A stretch of DNA of 30,178 nucleotides from Leptolyngbyaceae cyanobacterium M65_K2018_010 (lineage in GTDB: Bacteria; Cyanobacteriota; Cyanobacteriia; Phormidesmidales; Phormidesmidaceae). The stretch is from assembly GCA_015295885.1 (NCBI GenBank), contig DVEE01000194.1, forward strand, positions 1 through 30,178. The letters are read 5' to 3'. The notes beneath the pieces were generated by a model. It was not told the DNA's origin. It did no database searches and saw only the letters and a list, made by a program, of their open reading frames with translations. Each line of letters starts with the position of its first letter. Position 1 is the first letter of the stretch. A program made the translations under genes and the position numbers. Of this stretch, positions 16,915-24,143 are shown in pieces.

Positions 16915-18399
16915 ATGACGCCACCGCCACCCTCTGCCCTGACTACCGCGCCCACCGCGACGCCTGATCTGGACATTACCCTGACCAAAACGAAAACTGT
17001 GGTCAAATCGGCGAGCGGCAACTGTGGTTGCACGACTAAGACCGATACCGCCGACGGCCTTAGTGACAGCATGAGAGCCCGGATTGAAAAACATCCCTGT
17101 TACAGCGAAGAAGCCCACCACCACTACGCCCGCATGCATGTGGCTGTGGCCCCCGCCTGCAACATTCAATGCAACTACTGCAACCGCAAGTACGACTGCG
17201 CTAACGAAAGTCGTCCCGGGGTGGTGAGCGAGTTGCTAACACCGGAAGAAGCGGCCCATAAGGTTTTAGTGGTAGCGGGCAAAATTCCTCAGATGACAGT
17301 TTTGGGGATCGCGGGCCCAGGCGACCCGTTAGCTAACCCAGAGAAAACCTTCCGCACCTTTGAACTCATTGCTGAAAAAGCCCCCGACATTAAGCTTTGT
17401 CTCTCCACCAATGGCTTGATGTTGCCCGACTATGTGGATCGCATCAAAGCCCTCAACGTCGATCACGTCACTATCACCATTAATATGGTGGACCCGGAAA
17501 TTGGAGCCCAGATCTACCCCTGGGTGCACTACCGTCGCAAGCGCTATCGCGGCATTGAAGGGGTTCGCATCCTCCACGAGCGTCAAATGGAAGGGTTGCA
17601 AGCATTGCAAGAGGCCGACATTCTTTGCAAGGTCAACTCCGTGCTGATCCCCGGCATTAACGATGAGCATATGCCTGTGGTGAACCAGGCGATTCGAGAG
17701 CGGGGCGCGTTCTTGCACAATATTATGCCGCTGATTTCGGCCCCGGAACATGGCACCTACTTCGGTCTGAATGGGCAGCGCGGCCCCAACCCCAAGGAAC
17801 TCAAGCAGGTACAAGACAACTGCTCTGGCAACATGAAGCTGATGCGCCATTGTCGTCAGTGCCGCGCCGATGCGGTGGGGCTGCTGGGCGAAGACCGGAG
17901 CCAGGAATTTACCAAGCAGAAATTTATGGAAATGCCGGTGGACTATAGCCTGGAGACTCGCCAGGCGGTTCACATCAGCATTGAACAGGCGAAAGCCGCG
18001 GTGGCTGCTAAGAAACAGGCTGCTGCCCGCATTCCCGGTGAGCTGTCGGCGAAGACTTCTCCCAAAGTCCTCGTAGCGGTGGCCACTAAAGGCGGCGGCA
18101 TTGTCAACCAGCACTTCGGCCACGCCAAGGAATTCATGATCTACGAAGTGGACGCCGCTGAAGCCAAATTTATCAGTCACCGCAAAGTAGCGGACTACTG
18201 CCAGGGAGGCTACGGCGAAGAAGCCATGCTGAAGGGCATCATCGACACCATTTCGGATTGCAAAGCCGTCCTCGCCTCCAAAATTGGCCCCTGCCCCAGT
18301 AAGCAGCTACAGGAAGCTGGCTTGGTGGTGGTTGAGGACTACGACGTGATTGAGACCGTGGCCCGGCGGTTCTACGACGAACATGTGTTGAAACGATAG
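16915..18399 (+). CDS. nifB: NifB, FeMo-cofactor precursor synthase (radical SAM + NifX-like domain)
   Basis: NifB fuses two [4Fe-4S] units with a carbide from S-adenosylmethionine to make NifB-co, the precursor of FeMo-co. From ATG 16915 it has 494 residues. The radical SAM triad is Cys82, Cys86 and Cys89 (CNIQCNYC), followed by Cys95. HPC at 60-62 and the later CRQCRAD motif are the other family cysteines that bind the substrate clusters. A NifX-like carrier domain occupies about 376-494 (ATKGGGIVNQHFGHAKEF), as is usual in long-form NifB. The frame extends upstream to TTG 16873, but those residues are low-complexity Pro-rich, so I choose the ATG. There is no Shine-Dalgarno; the leader is C-rich. 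It is the first gene of the nif cluster and probably follows the main nif promoter. Confidence 0.96.
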   Translation: MTPPPPSALTTAPTATPDLDITLTKTKTVVKSASGNCGCTTKTDTADGLSDSMRARIEKHPCYSEEAHHHYARMHVAVAPACNIQCNYCNRKYDCANESRPGVVSELLTPEEAAHKVLVVAGKIPQMTVLGIAGPGDPLANPEKTFRTFELIAEKAPDIKLCLSTNGLMLPDYVDRIKALNVDHVTITINMVDPEIGAQIYPWVHYRRKRYRGIEGVRILHERQMEGLQALQEADILCKVNSVLIPGINDEHMPVVNQAIRERGAFLHNIMPLISAPEHGTYFGLNGQRGPNPKELKQVQDNCSGNMKLMRHCRQCRADAVGLLGEDRSQEFTKQKFMEMPVDYSLETRQAVHISIEQAKAAVAAKKQAAARIPGELSAKTSPKVLVAVATKGGGIVNQHFGHAKEFMIYEVDAAEAKFISHRKVADYCQGGYGEEAMLKGIIDTISDCKAVLASKIGPCPSKQLQEAGLVVVEDYDVIETVARRFYDEHVLKR

Positions 18400-18415
18400 G
18401 CCGTTGTTGGTAGAT

Positions 18416-18462
18416 GGTGCATGGCTTGGCGTTGGCGGAGCCTCGCCCCAGCGTTATGCACC
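18416..18462 (+). repeat. Stem-loop in the nifB-fdxN spacer
   Basis: GGTGCAT (18416-18422) pairs with ATGCACC (18456-18462), with an inner GGCG...CGCC pairing. No T-run follows, so it is more likely an mRNA-stabilising or processing structure than a terminator. Confidence 0.45.
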
Positions 18463-18504
18463 CTACCCCTTCACTAGCCCTTCCCACGAGGGGAATCGGA
18501 AACC

Positions 18505-18536
18505 ATCCACCCATCTACCCGCTCACCCATCCACTC
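18505..18536 (+). repeat. Octamer tandem repeat before fdxN
   Basis: Four 8-base units in register: ATCCACCC, ATCTACCC, GCTCACCC and ATCCACTC. The same unit recurs before nifD, before nifEN and within nifEN. Confidence 0.7.
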
Positions 18537-18550
18537 CCCCGGAGGCTCCT

Positions 18551-18925
18551 ATGTCCTACACCATCACCCACAACTGCATCGGTTGCCAGCGCTGCCTCTC
18601 AGCCTGCCCAACCGGGGCAATTCAAACCAACGGGGTAGCCTTCTGGATTGAGATTGACCGCTGTAACCAATGCCAAGGTTCCCACGGTGTCCCCCAGTGC
18701 TGGGCCACCTGCCCTACCAACGAGGGCTGTGTGCCTCTGGCCACCAGGGCCGCCGCGGTCAAGCTGACTTCTCAGTCTGAGGTTTCAGAGGACTACTGGG
18801 AGTCCTGGTTTGCCACCTACAACCGATTGGTGGCCCGCCTGCAATCGGTGCAGGATTCTGGCTACTGGCAACACTGGTTTGATGCCTATTCCCAAGCCTT
18901 GCGGCGATCGCAAATGGCCAGTTAG
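18551..18925 (+). CDS. fdxN: FdxN, 2[4Fe-4S] ferredoxin of the nif cluster
   Basis: A 124-residue bacterial-type ferredoxin, probably the electron donor for NifB. Cluster ligands are Cys9, Cys12, Cys15 and Cys19 (CIGCQRCLSACP) and Cys38, Cys41, Cys50 and Cys54, with Cys60 as a further cysteine; the eight-residue gap CQGSHGVPQC is the long loop known from this class. After about residue 78 an extra tail holds two similar aromatic motifs, YWESWFATY (82-90) and YWQHWFDAY (105-113), perhaps a docking surface. The start is ATG 18551, five bases after GGAGG (18541-18545), the strongest ribosome site in the nif cluster; the frame is open further upstream but only over spacer repeats. It lies 151 bases after nifB and 68 before nifS. 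Confidence 0.95.
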   Translation: MSYTITHNCIGCQRCLSACPTGAIQTNGVAFWIEIDRCNQCQGSHGVPQCWATCPTNEGCVPLATRAAAVKLTSQSEVSEDYWESWFATYNRLVARLQSVQDSGYWQHWFDAYSQALRRSQMAS

Positions 18926-18946
18926 GGCAGACATACTGGTCTGCCC
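18925..18946 (+). repeat. Perfect hairpin right after fdxN
   Basis: GGGCAGAC (18925-18932) and GTCTGCCC (18939-18946) form a perfect 8-bp stem with loop ATACTG. The stem starts on the last base of the fdxN stop codon. There is no T-run, so it would protect the upstream mRNA end or attenuate read-through into nifS rather than terminate fully. Confidence 0.65.
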
Positions 18947-18993
18947 CTAGGGTTCATCCTACCTACCCCCCACCCATCACCCCATCACCCACC

Positions 18994-20187
18994 ATGGTCA
19001 CTTACCTCGACAACAACGCCACCACCCGCACCGACCCCGATGTCTTGGCGGCCATGCTGCCCTACCTAAGTGAGCTGTACGGTAACCCCTCGTCCATGCA
19101 TAGTTTTGGTGGCCAGGTGGGGGCAGCGATTGAAGACGCCCGCACCCAGGTGGCCGACCTGCTAGGGGCCGAACCGACGGAGATTATTTTCAATAGCTGC
19201 GGCAGTGAAGGCAATAACACCGCCATCCATGCGGCCTTAGCGGCCCAGCCGGAGAAACGGCACATTGTCACCACGGCGGTAGAACATCCGGCCATCCTCT
19301 CGGTGTGTAAGCATCTGGAAAAGAAAGGCTACACCGTCACCTACCTGTCGGTAGATGGGCGTGGCGAACTGGATTTGATGGAACTGGAAGCGGCCATGAC
19401 CGGCGGTACGGCCCTGGTCACCACCATGTACGCCAACAACGAAACCGGGGTGATCTTTCCGGTGGAACAGGTGGGGGCGATCGCGAAAGCCTACGGAGCC
19501 ACCTTCCACGTCGATGCCGTCCAGGCGGTGGGCAAAGTCCCCATCAACCTAGCCACCAGCACCATTGATATGCTCACCCTGTCGGGCCACAAGCTCCACG
19601 CCCCCAAGGGCATCGGTGCCCTCTACGTGCGCAAAGGCTTCCGCTTCCGTCCCTTCTTGCTGGGCGGCCACCAAGAGCGGAGTCGGCGGGCGGGCACCCA
19701 CAACGTCCCTGGCATTGTAGCCCTGGGAAAAGCGGCGGAACTGGCCCAACTCCACCTTTCCCACGCTCAACGGGAAGCCGAACTACGGGACCTGCTGGAA
19801 TACGGCATCCTCGCCACCATCCCCGATACCGCCGTCAATGGCGGTGGCGCACCCCGGTTACCCAACACCACCAACATTGGCTTCAAGTACATCGAAGGGG
19901 AAGCCATCCTGTTCATGCTCAACCGCGAAGGCATCTGCGCCTCCTCCGGTTCTGCCTGCACCTCTGGCTCCCTCGACCCCTCCCATGTATTAACAGCGAT
20001 GGGCCTGCCTTATACCATCCTGCACGGCTCCATCCGGTTTAGCCTCTCCCGTTACACCACCGAAGCCGAAATTCGCCAGGTGCTGACCGTCATGCCCGAC
20101 ATTGTGGAACGCCTGCGTGCCCTGTCCCCCTTTAACAACGATCAGGCCGAGTGGTTGCAAGAACGAGATGTGGCGTTAGCAACCTAG
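18994..20187 (+). CDS. nifS: NifS cysteine desulfurase
   Basis: NifS is a PLP enzyme that takes sulfur from cysteine and passes it to NifU for nitrogenase Fe-S clusters. The 397-residue length is normal. Visible sites: His98 in VEHPAIL, the PLP lysine Lys200 in LSGHKLHAPKG, and the catalytic Cys322 in SSGSACTSGS, the group I desulfurase arrangement. Start ATG 18994 follows a C-rich leader made of CCATCACC units, with no Shine-Dalgarno. It sits directly before nifU, its partner, with 149 bases between. Confidence 0.97.
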   Translation: MVTYLDNNATTRTDPDVLAAMLPYLSELYGNPSSMHSFGGQVGAAIEDARTQVADLLGAEPTEIIFNSCGSEGNNTAIHAALAAQPEKRHIVTTAVEHPAILSVCKHLEKKGYTVTYLSVDGRGELDLMELEAAMTGGTALVTTMYANNETGVIFPVEQVGAIAKAYGATFHVDAVQAVGKVPINLATSTIDMLTLSGHKLHAPKGIGALYVRKGFRFRPFLLGGHQERSRRAGTHNVPGIVALGKAAELAQLHLSHAQREAELRDLLEYGILATIPDTAVNGGGAPRLPNTTNIGFKYIEGEAILFMLNREGICASSGSACTSGSLDPSHVLTAMGLPYTILHGSIRFSLSRYTTEAEIRQVLTVMPDIVERLRALSPFNNDQAEWLQERDVALAT

Positions 20188-20193
20188 GGCGCT

Positions 20194-20261
20194 GGTGGGG
20201 TGGCGAGATAGCGGGATAGCAAGATAGCGAGCCTGCCCCCTCACCACCCCATCACCCCACC
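20194..20261 (+). repeat. Repeats in the nifS-nifU spacer
   Basis: GGTGGGGTG (20194-20202) pairs with CACCCCACC (20253-20261). Between them are three tandem 8-base units, GAGATAGC, GGGATAGC and AAGATAGC (20205-20228). The same hairpin arms recur in the nifK-nifZ spacer. Confidence 0.65.
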
Positions 20262-20336
20262 ACCCCTTTCCCCCCTCCCTCCCTCCACTCTTCACCCTCT
20301 TCCCTTCCCCCCTCACCCTCACCCCCGGAAACTGCC

Positions 20337-21263
20337 ATGTGGGACTACTCCGAAAAAGTGCTTGAACTCTTCTACAACCCCCTCAACCAGGGCACCATCG
20401 AAGACCCCAATGACCCAGATGTGGCGGTGGTCTACGGCGAAGTGGGCAGCATTGCCTGTGGCGATGCCCTACGGCTGCACCTGAAGATTCAGCCTTCGAC
20501 CGATAGCATTTTGGATGCCCGGTTCCAGACCTTCGGCTGTACCAGCGCCATTGCCTCCTCCTCGGCCCTGACGGAAATCATCAAAGGTAAGAGTTTGGAC
20601 GAAGCGCTGAACATTACCAACCAAGATATCGCCGACTTTCTCGGCGGCTTGCCCGAAGCTAAGATGCACTGCTCGGTGATGGGCCAAGAGGCCCTAGAAG
20701 CCGCCATCTTTAAGTATCGCGGCATTACCGTGGAGCACCACGAGGACGAGGAAGGCACCCTGATCTGCACCTGCTACGGCATTACCGAGAAGAAGATCCG
20801 CCGGGCGATCGCAGAAAACGACCTGACCACCGTAGAACAAGTCACCAACTACGTCAAAGCCGGTGGCGGCTGTGGCTCTTGCCTGGCCGGGATTGAAGAC
20901 ATTCTGCTGGAAGCCCAGCAATCGGCGGAATTAGTGAAAGTTGCCGCAGAGCTGGCGGTAGCCCAGGAGCAGCGAAGTCAGACCTCAGGAGATCAGACGT
21001 CAGAAATTCCCCCATCCTTCCCCACCCTCACGAATCTGGAAAAGATCATGCGCATCCAGCAGGTGATCGACGAGGAAGTGCGCCCCGTGTTAATTGCTGA
21101 CGGCGGCGATGTGAGTTTGCACGATGTGGATGGCGATCGCGTGTTGGTCAAACTCCAGGGAGCCTGCGGATCCTGCGCCAGCAGCACCGACACGCTGAAG
21201 TATGCCATTGAAGCCAAACTGCAACGGCTGGTCTTGCCGACTCTCGTGGTCGAGGCGATTTAA
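20337..21263 (+). CDS. nifU: NifU Fe-S cluster scaffold (three-domain)
   Basis: NifU assembles [2Fe-2S]/[4Fe-4S] clusters with sulfur from NifS and delivers them to nitrogenase proteins. The 308 residues hold the three standard modules. An IscU-like domain (1-130) has Cys41, Cys68 and Cys112 plus Asp43. A Bfd-like permanent [2Fe-2S] domain (about 143-190) has Cys144, Cys146, Cys179 and Cys182. An Nfu-type domain (about 234-308) has Cys277 and Cys280 (GACGSC). The linker between the last two modules (about 209-230) is Ser/Gln/Thr-rich and is encoded by a short duplicated motif near 20976-21003. The start ATG 20337 has only a weak GGAAA upstream. No key residue is missing. Confidence 0.97.
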   Translation: MWDYSEKVLELFYNPLNQGTIEDPNDPDVAVVYGEVGSIACGDALRLHLKIQPSTDSILDARFQTFGCTSAIASSSALTEIIKGKSLDEALNITNQDIADFLGGLPEAKMHCSVMGQEALEAAIFKYRGITVEHHEDEEGTLICTCYGITEKKIRRAIAENDLTTVEQVTNYVKAGGGCGSCLAGIEDILLEAQQSAELVKVAAELAVAQEQRSQTSGDQTSEIPPSFPTLTNLEKIMRIQQVIDEEVRPVLIADGGDVSLHDVDGDRVLVKLQGACGSCASSTDTLKYAIEAKLQRLVLPTLVVEAI

Positions 21264-21518
21264 CAGAATTCAAAATTCGAAATTCAAAAATTTGCCCTTT
21301 GAACTTTGAACTTTGAACTTTGCATTTTTCCCTCACTCTTCACCCTTCACCATCCTCACCATCCCTTTATCCCCCCCACCCTATGCACCCCTCCATCCCC
21401 CACGCCGGACGCGACCCCCCGGCTTGACGACACCCTTTCCCCAGGCCCTTGCCTGTTCCGAGATTACGAGCATTCCCGACAAACCAGACCTGAATTCCCA
21501 ACCAAGGAGAAATTCCCC
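21264..21518 (+). promoter_or_regulatory. nifU-nifH spacer / nifH leader
   Basis: 255 bases without a gene. It starts with AATTC-rich repeats and three tandem TTTGAAC units (21298-21318), then a C-rich stretch with CACCCTT-like units. NifH is usually made in excess, so an internal promoter is expected here, but I cannot point to convincing -35/-10 boxes. Confidence 0.45.
21298..21318. repeat. Heptamer tandem repeat (TTTGAAC)3
   Basis: Three exact TTTGAAC units followed by a partial TTTG. Its reverse complement GTTCAAA is repeated in the nifEN-nifX spacer (29512-29530). Confidence 0.8.
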
Positions 21519-22397
21519 ATGCGACAGATTGCATTCTATGGAAAAGGCGGCATTGGTAAATCCACCACCTCCCAAAACACCCTGGCCGCCATGGCCGAAA
21601 AAGGGCAACGCATCATGATTGTGGGCTGTGACCCCAAGGCTGACTCCACCCGTCTCATGCTGCACAGCAAAGCCCAAACCACCATTCTGCACCTGGCCGC
21701 CGAACGCGGTGCCGTAGAAGACCTGGAACTCGACGAAGTACTCCTGACCGGCTATCGCGGTGTTAAGTGCGTTGAGTCGGGTGGTCCAGAACCGGGCGTA
21801 GGCTGTGCCGGTCGGGGCATCATCACCGCCATCAACTTCCTAGAAGAAGAAGGCGCCTACGAAGACCTCGATTTCGTCTCCTACGACGTACTGGGCGACG
21901 TTGTGTGCGGGGGGTTTGCCATGCCCATTCGGGAAGGCAAAGCCCAGGAAATCTACATCGTGGTTTCCGGCGAAATGATGGCCATGTACGCGGCCAACAA
22001 CATCGCCCGGGGCGTTCTCAAGTATGCCCACTCCGGCGGGGTACGCCTGGGCGGCCTGATCTGCAACAGCCGCAACACCGACCGGGAAATTGAGCTAATC
22101 GAGGCCCTGGCCGCCAAACTCAACACTCAAATGCTGCACTTCGTACCCCGCGACAACGTGGTTCAACACGCTGAACTGCGCCGTATGACAGTGAACGAAT
22201 ATGCACCCAACAGCAACCAGGCTCAGGAATACGCCCAATTGGCCGACAAGATCATCAACAACAAGAATCTCACGATTCCCACCCCCATCTCCATGGATGA
22301 GTTGGAAGAACTGTTGATTGAATTCGGCATCCTGGACGGTGACGAAGAGTACCAAAAAGCCCTTGAGGCCGACAAACTCGCCACTGCCGCTGTTTAG
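21519..22397 (+). CDS. nifH: NifH nitrogenase iron protein
   Basis: NifH is the ATP-dependent reductase that feeds electrons to NifDK and takes part in P-cluster and FeMo-co synthesis. It has 292 residues, the usual length. The P-loop GKGGIGKST lies at 8-16. The bridging [4Fe-4S] ligands are Cys96 (VGCAGRG) and Cys130 (DVVCGGFAMP), and Arg99 is the residue ADP-ribosylated in organisms with the DraT system. Switch-like GCDPKADST is at 36-44. The start is ATG 21519 with AAGGAG (21504-21509) nine bases before it. The frame is open back to 21306, but only over spacer repeats. It is followed by a strong double palindrome before nifD, fitting separate 3' end formation of an abundant nifH mRNA. Confidence 0.99.
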   Translation: MRQIAFYGKGGIGKSTTSQNTLAAMAEKGQRIMIVGCDPKADSTRLMLHSKAQTTILHLAAERGAVEDLELDEVLLTGYRGVKCVESGGPEPGVGCAGRGIITAINFLEEEGAYEDLDFVSYDVLGDVVCGGFAMPIREGKAQEIYIVVSGEMMAMYAANNIARGVLKYAHSGGVRLGGLICNSRNTDREIELIEALAAKLNTQMLHFVPRDNVVQHAELRRMTVNEYAPNSNQAQEYAQLADKIINNKNLTIPTPISMDELEELLIEFGILDGDEEYQKALEADKLATAAV

Positions 22398-22405
22398 GCC
22401 CAGCT

Positions 22406-22468
22406 AAGAAACCGGGTTTCTTGACCGCAACCCAGTTGTTGGTTCAACCCAGCAGAAACCCGGTTTCT
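22406..22468 (+). repeat. Paired palindromes in the nifH-nifD spacer
   Basis: AAGAAACCGGGTTTCTT (22406-22422) and AGAAACCCGGTTTCT (22454-22468) are each nearly self-complementary and also complement one another. They can form either two small hairpins or one long one over the intervening 31 bases. nifH messages of other cyanobacteria end at or are stabilised by a hairpin at this place, so the same role is likely here. Confidence 0.75.
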
Positions 22469-22489
22469 TTCTACCAGTTCTCTTCACCC

Positions 22490-22512
22490 ATCCACCCCTG
22501 ACCCATCCACCC
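22490..22512 (+). repeat. ATCCACCC octamers before nifD
   Basis: ATCCACCC occurs at 22490-22497 and again at 22505-22512, 17 bases upstream of the nifD start. It belongs to the nif-spacer octamer family. Confidence 0.65.
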
Positions 22513-22528
22513 TAACTGAGAGGGCATT

Positions 22529-23971
22529 ATGGCTACCTTAGAAGACAAAAAAGCGCTGATCCAGGAGGTGCTGGACGCGTATCCCGAAAAAGCCGCTAAG
22601 CTTCGCTCCAAGCACCTCGATGTGAAAGAAGAAGGCGCCTCCGATTGTGGCGTCAAATCCAACAAGAAGTCCGTTCCTGGCGTAATGACCACCCGTGGCT
22701 GTGCCTATGCGGGCGCTAAAGGGGTGGTTTGGGGCCCGGTTAAGGACATGATTCACCTCAGCCATGGCCCCGTGGGCTGCGGTTACTATTCCTGGTCCGG
22801 TCGCCGTAACTACTACATCGGCACCACCGGGGTTGATACCTTTGGCACCATGCAGTTCACCTCCGACTTCCAGGAGCGGGACATCGTGTTTGGGGGTGAT
22901 AAAAAGCTCGACAAACTGATTGATGAGCTGGAAATTCTTTTCCCCCTCAGCCAGGGCACCACCATTGAGTCGGAATGCCCGGTTGGGTTAATCGGGGATG
23001 ACATTGAGGCTGTAGCCCGGAAGAAAGCCAAAGAATATGGCAAGCCCGTGGTGCCGGTGCGGTGCGAAGGATTCCGGGGCGTGTCCCAATCCTTGGGACA
23101 CCACATTGCCAACGACACCGTGCGGGACTGGGTACTGCCCAAGGCCGACGAGTATCGCAAACTGCCGGAAGGCTACGAACCCGGCCCCTACGATGTCAAC
23201 ATTATCGGCGACTACAACATCGGTGGAGACGCCTGGCCCAGCCGCCTGCTGCTAGAAGAAATTGGCCTGCGGGTAATCTGCCAGTTCTCTGGGGATGGCA
23301 CCTTCAACGAAGTGGTGATGACCCCCCTGGCCAAGCTCAACCTGATCCACTGCTACCGGTCGATGAACTATATTTGCCGGTTCATGGAAGAGAAGTATGG
23401 CATTGGCTGGCTAGAGTACAACTTCTTTGGCCCCACCCAAATTGCTAAGTCTCTCCGCAAGATTGCCGCTCAATTTGACGAGACCATTCAGGCCAAAGCG
23501 GAAGAAGTCATCGCCAAATATCAGCCCCGAATGGATGCCATTGTGGAGAAATATCGGCCTCGTCTGGAAGGCAAAAAAGTCATGATGATGGTCGGCGGCC
23601 TACGCCCCCGCCACGTGGTGCCGGCCTTTAAGGACCTGGGCATGGACGTGATCGGCACTGGTTATGAATTTGGCCACGGTGACGACTACAAACGCACCGC
23701 CGAATACGTGGATGACGGCACCATCATCTACGACGACGTGAGTGGCTACGAGTTTGAGGAATTTGCCAAGCAACTCAAGCCCGACCTGATCGCCTCTGGC
23801 ATTAAAGAGAAGTACGTCTTCCAGAAAATGGCCTTGCCCTTCCGCCAGATGCACTCCTGGGATTATTCCGGCCCCTACCACGGCTACGACGGTTTTGAAG
23901 TCTTTGCCCGCGACATGGACCTGGCCATTAACAATCCCACCTGGAGCTTGATCAAAGCGCCCTGGGCCTAG
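22529..23971 (+). CDS. nifD: NifD nitrogenase molybdenum-iron protein alpha chain
   Basis: NifD carries the FeMo-cofactor at which N2 is reduced and shares the P-cluster with NifK. It has 480 residues. P-cluster ligands are Cys58 (RGCAYAG), Cys84 (GPVGCGYYSW) and Cys150 (SECPVGLIGDD). FeMo-co ligands are Cys251 (ICQFSGDGTFNE) and His442 (MHSWDYSGP). Gln187 and His191 in SQSLGHH correspond to the known active-site residues. These include the molybdenum-enzyme signature; it is not a VnfD or AnfD. The gene is uninterrupted, with no excision element. Start ATG 22529 has GAGAGG (22519-22524) upstream. Confidence 0.99.
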   Translation: MATLEDKKALIQEVLDAYPEKAAKLRSKHLDVKEEGASDCGVKSNKKSVPGVMTTRGCAYAGAKGVVWGPVKDMIHLSHGPVGCGYYSWSGRRNYYIGTTGVDTFGTMQFTSDFQERDIVFGGDKKLDKLIDELEILFPLSQGTTIESECPVGLIGDDIEAVARKKAKEYGKPVVPVRCEGFRGVSQSLGHHIANDTVRDWVLPKADEYRKLPEGYEPGPYDVNIIGDYNIGGDAWPSRLLLEEIGLRVICQFSGDGTFNEVVMTPLAKLNLIHCYRSMNYICRFMEEKYGIGWLEYNFFGPTQIAKSLRKIAAQFDETIQAKAEEVIAKYQPRMDAIVEKYRPRLEGKKVMMMVGGLRPRHVVPAFKDLGMDVIGTGYEFGHGDDYKRTAEYVDDGTIIYDDVSGYEFEEFAKQLKPDLIASGIKEKYVFQKMALPFRQMHSWDYSGPYHGYDGFEVFARDMDLAINNPTWSLIKAPWA

Positions 23972-23979
23972 GGATCTAA

Positions 23980-24099
23980 GGAGTGAGTTTTGAGTGCCTA
24001 GGTTTGAGTTTCAAGTTGAGAATTCAACCTTGCTGCCGCCGTAATGGGGCGCCGACAAAATTCAACACTCAAAAATCAACGCTCAAAACTCAAAACTCC
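23980..24099 (+). repeat. Long imperfect inverted repeat in the nifD-nifK spacer
   Basis: GAGTTTTGAG (23985-23994) is the perfect complement of CTCAAAACTC (24082-24091), and flanking GGAGTG/AAAACTCC extends it. An inner TTGAGAATTCAA palindrome lies between. The structure could set nifD to nifK expression or stabilise the nifD message. Confidence 0.6.
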
Positions 24100-24143
24100 C
24101 TATTACCCCGTTATCTCACCACCCCACTATCCCCTCTAAAGCC

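Noticed and set aside
17329..18180. 283-codon minus-strand frame within nifB
   Set aside because: Shadow of nifB; no ribosome site, no recognisable domain, and the opposite frame is a clear NifB.
21306..21518. In-frame extension of nifH upstream
   Set aside because: Spacer repeats only; NifH homology starts exactly at ATG 21519, which has a good ribosome site.
23860..23870. GGATTATTCCG in nifD, one base from the 11-bp core GGATTACTCCG at which the Anabaena nifD element recombines
   Set aside because: The bases encode the conserved WDYSGP motif of NifD, so similarity is expected. nifD is intact and no xisA-like recombinase is present.
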